A stretch of DNA of 64,000 nucleotides. Source: Amblyornis subalaris. Taxonomy: Eukaryota > Chordata > Aves > Passeriformes > Ptilonorhynchidae. Shown one piece after another: positions 50,701-61,599 of this stretch. The stretch covers positions 5,168,978 to 5,232,977 of the forward strand of contig JACAXG010000055.1 of NCBI GenBank assembly GCA_018881555.1. Reading direction: 5' to 3'. The notes beneath the pieces are model-generated. The model was given only the letters and a program-made list of their open reading frames with translations. It searched no databases and was not told where the DNA came from. A program made the translations under genes and the position numbers. Numbering within the stretch: the first letter of the stretch is position 1; every line of letters begins with the position of its first letter.

Positions 50701-52318
50701 GGATAGTGAGAGCCACTTATACAGTGCTGCTACAAGTTCAGTTTATTGCATAATAGAGGACAAATGAAGTAGGCTAATTGTAACAGAAGAGACCAAGTCA
50801 TAAAGCCCAGCACTCTCAAAAGCACACAAGGCTCTTATTTCTTGTGGCTGTTGAAAAGTTATCAGATTATTTCTGAGAAAAAAAGTCTTTGTTCAAGGTC
50901 TTAGAATGTTCTTAGAATTCATAATATCTGTATCTGGGCTCTTTAGAAAAATCAGTGTTGCTCAGAGCAGTGTGAAACCTTACCATCTAGGTTCGGTTTC
51001 TCCCAGGCATTGTATATGTGTATATTGAGGCCTACCTGCCAGAGAAAATCAATAACAATGCAGGTTAGATGAGCAGGTGGCAAAAGAAAAAAATACCGCA
51101 TGAAAGAATAAACATTCAGAGAACCACAGATGCCAATTGCTGGCTGATTTCTTCAGGACTCCTAAGCTTACAATAGATCTCTCAGATATTGATCCTTCTT
51201 CCTTCGTATCAAAGAGATGAACAATCCCACTGACGTTTGCAGGAGCTGACGGATGCTATGAAAGGCTTTTCACAAGAGCACTGATAAAGTTCCTTGCTTG
51301 TTTCTTCAGCTGGAAGAAAAGATCATAAGGCTTCACTGTTGAAAGAAACAAAACAGCAAACAAACACCGAGGAATTATTTTAAGGTGAAATAAGTATTCA
51401 GCTTGCTTTTGCCTTCCAGATGCAGAGAATCGCATTGTTTCTGTATGAAAAGCAGGTTCTGCATTGGTTAGGTTTGCAGAAAATAAGCATTGTTTTTGTC
51501 AATAGTTCTGAAGCTCTTACAAGCCTTATGTTATATCAGTGTTTTGATGGTGGTATGTAACAGTTAAATTGAGGCAGAATGCAAATAAATTCTTCAAGAT
51601 TTTCAGCACCCCAGCACACAAGGAAGAACCTGGGAGCATTTTTGACAAACTAGGTCTGAACAAGTATGATAGAAGTGAGTAGGGATTGTTGAGAATGCCT
51701 TTTGTCATGGTAAATATATCTGTTTACTCTGATAACACCAATGAGCACCTTCTATTAGACTAGTCACATTAATTCAAGACTGCGCTAGGTATTGAGTCTC
51801 TATCAACCTTAGTATAAACAGACAAATAATGTAAAAAGTGTTAAGAAAATTTATATATAATGGAAAGATTTTGAACTCTCCTTTTTTCCCCTCTTCCATA
51901 TTTCTCAATGTTATTGGAGTCATTATTTTTCTCATCAATATAAAAGAAGAAAGACCTTCAGAAAACAATTACTTGTCTTTGTGCATCTAAATCCTCAAAC
52001 TGGGTTACTTGGGACTTGAACCCATAGAAGAATTACATGAGTCAACAGGAGGGTTAAAGGATGCTCCGATAGGTAGCAAGGTAGTGTTTTCCCCTCAGAT
52101 GACAGGCTGTTCATAAGGAGCTACAGGACTTCCACACAGCCTTTTGGCTAAAGCCACCTCCAGCTACATGAAGAGGATACAAGAGGACCACAAAAAGTTT
52201 TTTAATCCATTTTGCTAACCAGATACATAATCCTTGATTGTTGCATACTAGCGATGTTACCCAAAGCAATACTAGTTTAGCTCTTTGAACAAGACTAATC
52301 TCCTCCAAGACTTGTTCC
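47786..52318. other. Intergenic sequence, no gene recognised
   Basis: About 4.5 kb of AT-rich sequence. I found no CR1 landmark, splice-supported exon or RNA gene. Confidence 0.55.
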
Positions 52319-52319
52319 T

Positions 52320-52650
52320 CAGCAGAGAGCGGAGCTTTTTCCAGCAGAGAACCCTTTAGCTGTAGCTGTCCTGCCTCTCACAATGCACTGGCCCAGAGGT
52401 CTGTGGCTCTGGTTTGTCTCAGCTGCAGATCCCGAGGCAGACATAGATGTGAGCCCTGGCACTGCAGCCTGACCGGGGAGCCGGCCGGGGGCAGGGGGAA
52501 GGACTGCAGCACTGCACCCTCTCAAAGTCAAGCCTCTGTGGGGCTGCCAACCCTTGCACCCCACCCAGTAAAGCGCTGCCAGGGCTGCGTGGTCGCACAG
52601 ACCCACCTGCTGGTGTCAGCAGCAGGAAAAAGGCTAAAACCTTTTCCTCT
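52320..52650. other. Isolated GC-rich patch
   Basis: About 330 bp with much higher G+C than its flanks and a core rich in G and C near 52470-52500 (GGGGAGCCGGCCGGGGGCAG). CpG is modest. Open frames on both strands (92 and 95 codons) are composition effects. It could be a distal regulatory element or an unrecognised repeat. Confidence 0.4.
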
Positions 52651-55600
52651 CTTCCCCACTGAATTAATTGTTGGTACGTGAAGTACTTCCTTCACAGGGA
52701 GAGTACACTGTTTAAATGGCTGAAAGGCTGAAGCCTAATGTGGGCAGAAGGTGCATTTTTTCTTATTATCTGAGGTTGGCAGACATGTATTTACAGATGA
52801 ATCAACTCAGTTTCCTGGGCAGAGACACAAATCAAGTCCTTAGAGCTTCATACCACGGGAAATGCTTTGGAACACGTTCCAAGTGGTCCTTTATCAAATA
52901 ACAATGCCGTTTTGAGCCAGCAGCTCCTCATCAAAGTATTGATCCTTTCCTGGCATAACATCATCTTGTTTAGTTGATGACATAATGTTTCCAGTATAGC
53001 CAAGGGCACCTCAGCCCCTCTACAGACATGGTTGAGCACACTGAAAAGAGCAATGAGATGCAGAGTGCTGATGTATGATGCTGAGAGCTCTTTGCCTTCA
53101 AGAGATGAGAACTTGAATGCAAACAAGGATTTATTAACATATATGTTCGTTTCCCATTTTGAGATGGGTGAAAACAAAAGCGCATATGCTTCAAGCTTCA
53201 ACCTGGCTTATAAATACAATGTAAGATTTCTAAGCTAAGTTAGATACTGAAAGGTTACAGAACAACAAGGATGTTATGAAAAGCATCATGGCTAAATTCA
53301 AAGCCTGCTGAAGGCAGTTTTATCCTAGATCCATAATTTCTAAAAACCAGATGAAAACTGATGGGTATTTCTCTGCCGCAATAATTTTCTCATTAATTTT
53401 ACTAGTTTTCAGCATACTGCCAGCTATGAGCAATGAAATAAAGTGGACATTTTCTTCTGTTGTGCAGTGGGAAAGAGAGAAAAAATTGGGATACTATGAA
53501 AAAAGCATATAGCTGCTGCTGTGGTGATTTATTCCTTTGCTGTTCCCATATATTTACACTTCAACTGGATAATTTTTAAGAGCTACGAAGAAATTGCCTG
53601 TTAATTTTTCCAAAGGAAAAGGCTCCAGTACAGACCCCCTCCCATGAGCCATGTTACAGAAGGTGCCAACTTTCCCAGCTTCTCAGTGAAGAGAGACAGA
53701 GCACATTTTCAGACAGAAGTTTAGATCTTAGCTGGACTAAAAACTATGCGGAGGTGGACCGTTTCTTTGCTACACAAACACAGGACAGCTCATTTTGAGA
53801 CTTTAGACACAGCAATTTAAATAAATTTGTTCCGTTAAATTTCCTTTTGCTACAAAGATGAAAANTCCACTATTCTTGGTGATACTCCAACAAAACCACA
53901 TTTTAATTTAATTTCTAAATAAGAGTAAGCATCTGTATCTAATATGCATTCATATATATACATATGCCACATCTAAAACAATGTAATGCTGTTGAGAGTT
54001 TAATACAGCCAAAGAGACTTGAATAATACCAAGAAATTCAAAAGGGAATAGCTTTGAGAGCAATTTGTAGGTTATGCAGCCCAAGGGATGGTTATGATCA
54101 TCTCCTCTGATTTTCTGCACAAAACCCATAGATTTTTCACACAGTAAAAACCTTAGTCAGGACCAATGAATTATAGTTAATGCACAGCAAAGTTTTCAGC
54201 ACTCTAACTGACATTAATAACACTTTCTCTAGTATTACTGTCCAATGACTAATTCATGTTACGGCTCTGCTATATTCTGTAGTAGTGATTGCCATTATCA
54301 TTACTTGCAACTCTTAATTTTTGCCACGAGTGATTTTGAATTTTTACAGCATTAGTAAAAATGTTGNCTGGCATTGTCTGAGAACTGGTACAAACAGAAG
54401 AGCATCATAGACAAATTTATATAAGTCATAGACAACAAAAATGGTGTGGGACCAGATAGATATTAATAATATTAATAATTATAGTATAATGAACATGAGA
54501 ACAAGAATACAGTATGACATGAACTTTTTTTTTTTAAGCATTTGTAAAAAAATAGACAAAGCTTTGTCTGGTAGAAATCTATCTGTTCTTCCCTCAGCTA
54601 CATTAATTAGTCCAGTGTAAGACAAGAAGGAGAAAACACAGAAGTTTTCAAACTTCATTAGTATTTCAATATTGTCCTTGATCTACAGTCCATGGCTGAT
54701 TTTCAGTTAGAGAGATTTTTGAAAAATTACACATATAACATTTATTTCTTCTGGTTATTTGTGAAATCTTATTTTAATGATCATGCATACTAGAATTATT
54801 ACCACTATACTTCAGGATTTCAATGGAAGACATTAAACCTTTGAGCTCTTTCTATTTAAAATGGCTTTAACTTCTGAGAGTTTCCTGTGATTGCCTTATC
54901 ATTTTCTCTTCAAAACTTAGGGACTCTCTGGTGGTTTTACATCAGTATTTTCAGTTCATTTCTTGCACTAAGATTGCCAGTCCTGTAACAACTGTCAAGA
55001 CCATTCAAACAAAATTGCAAATTTTCATTTCAAGGTTTAGAAACTAAGCTGTTCTTTCTTTTATTACTTTAGAACATGATGTGACATGCTGCGTTATACC
55101 AGAGAGTGATATAAAGAGCAAAATACTTAATTCTCACTTTTTAGTCTGAGTTTTCCTTTTTTCACTTAGCTGAAAACCATGTACTATTCCTACCTATTTC
55201 TCAAAAGTAACAAGATCTAAAAAGAACAAAATTGCAGCTTTTGAATTTTTTTCCAATTCCCCCAACAATATTAAATATGAGAAAACATTTATCGTCTTCA
55301 GCTAACGACTACTTTGTAAATCCAACTCATTAACAGAATATACCTCTTAGAAAAGGAGCAGCAACATCTAAAAGCAAATGTGTAAAATATGTTGTTACCT
55401 TTATCATATATTTTGACCCAACTATCTCCCATTTTCTTTGCACTATAATTTTGCTTATGTCTCTTTCACCAAGCTCTCCACCTGTCACTAAATCCTAAGC
55501 CTTGCCAACACTCTCACTGGTAAAATGGGCAGATCAGCCAACAGCATTATCTCAGGAGCACTCAGTGACTCTTTTCCACTGAAAGTCATGCTGGAAAGAC

Positions 55601-58554
55601 TCTGTTACTAGGACTCCAGCTGCATTATCTTCATTATACTCATTGCTCAGGTTTACGTTTGCTCTCATTCAAACAAAAGCATACACAAACCAAAAAACCA
55701 ACAATGAATATTCAATAATGGACAGTTCATGAGACCTGACATAGACTTACCTCTTAAGCAGCAAATTCCATTCCTCTTTCAGCAAAAGAAAATATGACTT
55801 TGCTACAACTCACTTGACTTGAATAATAACTATAATGTATTATACTGAAGATACTTCTGGAAATTATATCTATGCAACACACTGTAAGATCAGCTGTAAT
55901 TTTTTTATTTTATCCGGTATTTTTCATTTGCCTTACACTGCCTGAACTTACTCTACCACTAATCCTTTTCTACAGAAATTATATTAATAGGATTTCAATG
56001 CTAAAAATATGTGGAACACTAAAAAACAAGGGAGTAAGTCTCATTTCAGTTCAAGTGTACATTTCAACTGCTATGCAGAGAAATCCTGAAATGGATTAAA
56101 AAGCAAACAGTGAAACTTAATTACCTTCTAATACACATTTGGATCAAAGAGAAATTAATTGAGAGATAAATAGAGTCAAATAGCATGGCAAAGGCTTTGC
56201 TACCTTCAAGAAACACCAACACAAACTAATCCCTCCCACAGATACAAATGACATGAAAACAGTGGCTTTGNGACATGAAAAGAGATGTCAGTGGTAGATT
56301 TAGATACAGAAATCCAAGGAAAAACCATAAAAGCACAGGTGATGAAGCTGGATAGTCAAAGACAAGACTAGAAAAAAAACAAACCCTGAGCCTCAAAACC
56401 CAAAAACCAAACCCTGCGGCAGTCAGTCACAAATATCGTGAAAAAAAAAAGTGTGCTCTTGAGATAAATGGTAGATGCCAATTAACACACAGCTTGATGT
56501 GTTGTAACTCCTGAAAATGTCTGCTGGAGATAATGCATTGAAACTTCTATGTATCATCATGTCTCCATTCTTCTTAGATACATGGGAGGAGTTAAAGATT
56601 CACCTCTAAATAGCTTTTTTTGACCAAAACCAGGAAGGCACCAAGGACACGACTGATGCTGGTGGCATGCCAAATGCAATGCCTCCATGCTGAATATATC
56701 TTCTGGGAACAATGGACCAAACAAGAAAAGAAACACAAGAGTAAATAATGCCGATAAATACTTCTGTCTGTGTCTGGTGTTTTTCCCAAAATTTGAGATT
56801 AAATTTTCCATTAGAAGAAGAATGACCAAAACTGAGTAGTTGAACCAAAGCACCTAACCTTGCTGTTGAATTACTTCTTAGAGTTACAAGACACTTTGTT
56901 TCAGGTACCGTCTCAAAAAAATTTCAATAATACGAACTGTGAAAAGAAGAAAAAAAGTGAAGCACATAGCAAGATGAGTATGGCTGTTTCAAACAGAAAC
57001 CTAAGGGATCTGAGAGCCCTGGTCACTCTTATATTACATGACCAAATCTAGTTTTGGACTCAAGTACATTAGAGATGATACTTAAGAAAAAAAAGTCAAT
57101 TTGTAGATTCAGAAAAGCTTCAGACACACATCATTTACATTCTGTCCCGTTACATGTCCAGTTTTTAGACTAAAGCAATAGCTATGCTATTTGTTATAAT
57201 TTGCCATTAAAAAAAAAAGGGACTTCTGGGACTTCTGTGTCTGTTCCAAGGAGTTGCCTACTCTTACTGACCTTAGAGAAATGGTATTGCCTATTTCCTC
57301 ATCAAGTCGCAGTACTAAGCAAGTCTTCTGGCATCTCTAAAGCTCTCTCAATATCTTTTAGCTTCAGAAAACATGAACTAATGCTCCAATGATTTTGCTT
57401 TTCACCCTGTTCTAATAGCAAGCTGAATGTGAAATTCAGAAACTGATATGAACTATATAACTTAAAGAAAATAAGTTTCTATCAACAACAAACAGAAGAG
57501 AATTATCATGGCTCAGAGCCAAATATGCATTGATTTATTTCTCTGTGTTTGAAGCTCTATCATACTGTAATGCTATGTTTAAACACTCACTGTATGTACA
57601 GGAGGAGCAATAAGGTGGAATTTCAAGGAACTAGAAATATGTTTGAAAAAGGACCTGTTGTTTTTGCCAACTTCTCTGTCTTCTACCCAATACTTCCACT
57701 TACAAAACATCCTTCTTTCTCTGAGTCATTTAAGCCTTAACTGCATATTGCATCAGACCTCAGGAAAGAGCATTTCTATCCACTGGGCTGCCAGAGAGCA
57801 GCACTCCTTGGACACAGCATGCAGCTCCCAGCTACACCCAATGGACCATGTCAGTTGACGTGTTGACATAGACAAAAATAAAACTAAAAGCCACCTAAAA
57901 TGCACAAAATGTAAACATGAGCACTGTCACTAATATTTTAGTCAATAACAACTTTTGAAAACTGCCCACATCAATCACTCTTCTAGATGGAGAAACAAGA
58001 GACAAAGACCAGCATTTATTTATTTATTTATTTATTTATTTTTCTGTCTCCTAGCCTTCTTTCACTGGTGTTGCATACAGTGTGAGTGTGCATGATTCCA
58101 TAAATGTGCACTACCAGTGTAAATGTATTTTGGCAAATCTGCTATTACTTTCAAAATCTTTTTCAATTTGTGTGTAATAGGAAAGACCACTTACAGAGAA
58201 AAAGTTACAAAATACTATGGTGATGGCTCATCTTCCACGATGACTCCTCCTGGCCATTACTCTCTCATGTTGATTCCTTTTCTTTCTTTCCCTCTCCGAT
58301 TTTCTGGAGAAATATTGCACTGCCCTGAAAGATGTCTTGTGACTATGTGATTTGCTGGACCATGTCTAACCTCTTTGAATGCAGCTATTGCTTTTCCCTC
58401 TTCTTTAACATCCCTGTTTTCTTTCTTTCATGGTTCTACATGATTGCTTATTCCTTTTATCTTTCCTCGCCTCGTATCTTTTTGTCCAAGTACCAAGTAC
58501 TGTACGAGCAAACAAAAAAAATCCATATAGAGACACAGGGCCTTGTCAGCTTGT
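52651..58554. other. Intergenic sequence, no gene recognised
   Basis: About 5.9 kb, AT-rich. It contains the ATTT microsatellite at 58014-58043. Otherwise I see nothing to annotate. Confidence 0.55.
58014..58043. repeat. (ATTT)n microsatellite
   Basis: About seven tandem ATTT units in AT-rich intergenic DNA. Confidence 0.9.
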
Positions 58555-58740
58555 GGAGTGAGTTTAAGCCACACCTCGCCGTTGCGTCTACATTGCAGCA
58601 CATTGCTGACACAGCAGTGTAAGGATCAGCATGAAAAAGCACTCCCCAGCTTATACAACTTTATCAGCAAATCCTCCTGGTCTGAGTGCAGCCAAGTTAG
58701 CAGAGGAGTGCTGTTGTCAGCTTAATTAATTATGTTTAGC
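58555..58740. mobile_element. Possible decayed non-autonomous DNA transposon
   Basis: GTCTACATTGCAGCAC and GCTGACACAGCAGTGTAA resemble a hAT-like short element I associate with reptile and bird genomes. AGCACTCC (58638-58645) pairs with GGAGTGCT (58705-58712), so the segment can fold. Clear terminal inverted repeats and a target duplication are not visible, and the identification is tentative. Confidence 0.25.
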
Positions 58741-58865
58741 ATCAATCTACACTCTCCCATCTATCATTAGAAAAACTTCTACATTTTAGCACATACAGAA
58801 ACTTCCTGAGCATCCTCAATAACATTCACGAACTATATGCAATTGTTGGAGTCTGAAAAATGCTG

Positions 58866-58960
58866 AAGGAAAAATAACACAAAGGAAGGAAAAAAGAAAA
58901 AAAAAGAAAAACAAAAAAATTAAAAAGGAAAAAAAAGGGGAGAAAAGGAAAAAGAAAGAA
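58866..58960. repeat. Purine-rich (A/G) low-complexity tract
   Basis: About 95 bp of almost pure A with scattered G on the plus strand. No element body is seen beside it that would make it a retroposon tail. Confidence 0.85.
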
Positions 58961-59079
58961 ATCTGCAAACTCTCTGTAGCTCAATAAATTTTTGACCATA
59001 CTAGCAACAGACCTCTTCCTAACTATAAATTCTTGCACACAACTTTTCATGAAAGAAAACAAATTCTACAGTAGACATT

Positions 59080-59532
59080 TTAATATTTTTTATTGCTCTG
59101 AAACAACAAAAATTCCCATACAAGTGGTACCTGAAGTATTATTGAAGTCCCAGTAAGGCAAACCTTAGTTAATGCAGCTGTGCAGACTTTGAAATAGCTG
59201 GTTTGGATGTTCTTGAAGATTGTATTCACCAGCTGCAGTAGGTGAGTCCCAGTGGTGGGACAGCGGAACGTGTGCATACCCTCAGCTGCCCACGTTACGT
59301 TTCTGTAACCAGAAAAGTTAAGCAGTAACACTGCTAAAGTACATGTTCAGAGCACATCCTCCTCCCATAGCTGTGAACTTACCTTCTTGTGATAGTCAAT
59401 TACTACCATTTTATAAATCCTCTCCAAGAACACACTTTTTGTGGCCATACCACCTTGAGTGGCAGCATAAGGAATTGTACCTAACTGACCTGATGAGGTC
59501 TTGAAAGGTTTCTCCTTCCAAATCCCTTGCAC
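59080..59532 (-). other. Unrecognised coding-like patch
   Basis: On the minus strand two adjacent open frames, 59532-59347 (61 codons) and 59331-59080 (83 codons), read like protein, with balanced composition and more G+C than their surroundings. A GTAAGT donor (59382-59377) and a TTACAG acceptor (59308-59303) lie between them, but joining them there gives a stop within seven codons. I do not recognise the sequence. A decayed gene or retrocopy, a non-coding RNA exon or chance are all possible. Confidence 0.2.
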
Positions 59533-61139
59533 CAGAGGTTTGTGTCAAGGACAAAATAAAACACAGGACAAGGAGAAAACATAAAAATGAATGGAAACGG
59601 AATGAAAACAGTCCTTGCCTTCTTGAAAGTCAACAGTAGCCAGCTCTGTATGACTTCAATCCACAGGTCTAAACTGGCTGCAGCCCTTCACAGTAGCAGA
59701 CAACGGCACTTGCGGTTCTTGATAAAAATGTAGCCTCATTTGCACATTAGATTTATTCAGGGGAACAATCCATGTGACAGTAAATTGTTTCCAGAACAGA
59801 ATTCTGTAACATATTAAAAACTTAGGCACAAGGTAACATGTACTTAATGTAATGAAAAGTTAATAATACAGTTAACCTTGTACTGACTTGATGACATAAC
59901 TCGCAAAACCTCCACTGCTAAAATGAACCAGAAGCTCCACGTGGCTGTTCCAGACTGACACAAAAGTTAAATGGTGTCACTTCAGGATTCAGGTCAAGTG
60001 TCACAAGGACGACAGATGGCTCAGGCTATCTAGGCTGCATCTAACTACATTTTCCTTTGACAAATATCAACAATGAACAAATAAAAATAACTGAAACACA
60101 GTTTTGACATCCATATTAATGCTAATGACAGAATGTATATTTTACGGATTTATCACTTTTTTTGACTGTCACAACTGAAATACCTCATTTTTGTATTCTA
60201 ACAGCAACAAGTTTAATTTAAATTTATCTAGCTATGACCAAGCAAAGTTCCACTCATGACCTTGCAGGTTTCATTTCACTTTAGCTAACAGACATAGATC
60301 ATATTACACTTATGTTTCTTGTGTATCCCATTAATGCTGATGGTTCTCGAAGTCCAGAATCTGTAAGAGGAATCCTACTTAAAATGACACAAATAGAGAA
60401 GATGATACTACTCACAGCATATATATCTAGCAGGAGCACTGAAATTGACAGCTTTCACCTGTGGATTGTGATCTAGCAAGATCTGTGAAACATTTTGTCA
60501 GTTCTTAGAAGGCAACTGCTAAAGTAAATCCCAAAGCAGGAAGAAAACTTTTTTTTTCCTTTTTAATTCTTAAGAAATAACTTACACATGAAATACACAC
60601 TAAAGAACTAACGTTGCATTGCAGATCAGGTCTTGTATTACATGCCAGTTTTTTGGCTTAATTGTGGCAGGATATTCCCTAAAAAATCATTGCTATGTTA
60701 AATTAGTCTTGCATTGAGATGTAGCAAAAAACCCTGTAACTCAGCACTGTTTTCTCAGGAGCCACGTTCCAAAGATTAACATAAACCCATACCCATTTTG
60801 TTGGCTGAAGTGATATATCCTTGGACCGGAATTCCTGGGAAATCTACAGATACAAATAAACCCCCTCAGTCTTGTACGATCTCAAAGCCATAAATGAAGT
60901 GGGTAAAATGATCGGAGAACTTGAAAACAGAGGACGATTAAAACCCTCACCCAGTAACTGGGTCGATAATGGGAAATAATTGTAAAAAGAGAAAGTGGAA
61001 AATATCTCATGGATTTTGCTATAAACCAATGGCCACTTATCTTCAATTAACGTCTCCTTCCGTTTACATGGCTAGTTTTGCATTTCTAAGGAGTACTCTG
61101 AGAAATTGCTCTGTACGGTTCTAACAAAAAGGACTAAAG
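59533..61139. other. TBC1D22A upstream flank, no gene seen
   Basis: AT-rich sequence up to the CpG island. I see no repeat or exon. Confidence 0.55.
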
Positions 61140-61428
61140 TCTACAAACGTCACACTCGGAGTGCCGCGAAGTAAACGCGGAATTACAGGAATGTTTTGGA
61201 AGGGAAACAGCCGCGGGCTCCTCCGTGACAAGGCTCCGGGCCAGGTCGGGCCGGGGCCGCCCCCACGGCGGAGGCGCTGACCGAGGCCTCCCTCGCCCGC
61301 CCCCGGCACCCCCTCGCTGCGATTGGCCCGACCGGACCCACCCGGCAGCAATCTCACTTCTGGCTGGCTCAAACTTCCGGGCCCTTTCGGAGGCCGAATG
61401 AGGAGCGGGGTTGTTTTCCCGTCCCAAC

Positions 61429-61483
61429 ATGGCGGCGCTCAGTGCCGCTTCCGTGGAAGGGAATGGCGGAGCGTGAAGCCTGA
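61429..61483 (+). promoter_or_regulatory. TBC1D22A: Two overlapping short upstream ORFs in the TBC1D22A leader
   Basis: One ORF starts within the YY1-type element at 61429 and stops at 61476 (15 codons). A second starts at 61463 and stops at 61483 (6 codons). Both end before the main ATG at 61538. They matter only if transcription begins upstream of 61429; with a YY1-positioned start the first may be excluded. Confidence 0.35.
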
Positions 61484-61521
61484 GCGAACGGGCCGGGCCG
61501 GGGCCGCCAGCGCGGAGGGGG

Positions 61522-61530
61522 ATGAGGTGA
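61522..61530 (+). promoter_or_regulatory. TBC1D22A: Minimal upstream ORF (ATG-AGG-TGA) in the TBC1D22A leader
   Basis: ATG, one codon, then TGA, ending only 7 nt before the main start codon. G at -3 (61519) gives it a reasonable initiation context. So short a spacing would make reinitiation at the main ATG inefficient and leave leaky scanning as the main route. The sequence is certain; its effect is inferred. Confidence 0.5.
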
Positions 61531-61537
61531 CGCCGCC

Positions 61538-61599
61538 ATGGCGAGCGACGGGGGCAGGAAGCAGTTCTGGAAGCGGAGCGGCGCGAAGGTGCCAGGCAG
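61538..61599 (+). CDS. TBC1D22A: TBC1 domain family member 22A, coding exon 1 (partial gene)
   Basis: The exon encodes MASDGGRKQFWKRSGAKVPG plus two bases, nearly the same as the N-terminus of human TBC1D22A. The ATG has an ideal context (GCCGCC before it, G after it), and the exon ends at a GTGAGA donor (61600-61605) in phase 2. TBC1D22A is a TBC (Rab GAP family) protein reported to bind Golgi and 14-3-3 partners; the TBC domain is encoded by later exons beyond the window. Its position, head-to-head with CERK, agrees with the human gene order and supports the call. The paralogue TBC1D22B has a similar N-terminus but would not be expected beside CERK. Confidence 0.9.

Noticed and set aside
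59303..59532. Spliced two-exon gene using the donor at 59382 and the acceptor at 59303
   Set aside because: Joining in phase 0 gives a TGA seven codons into the second part, so a protein-coding splice form is not supported.
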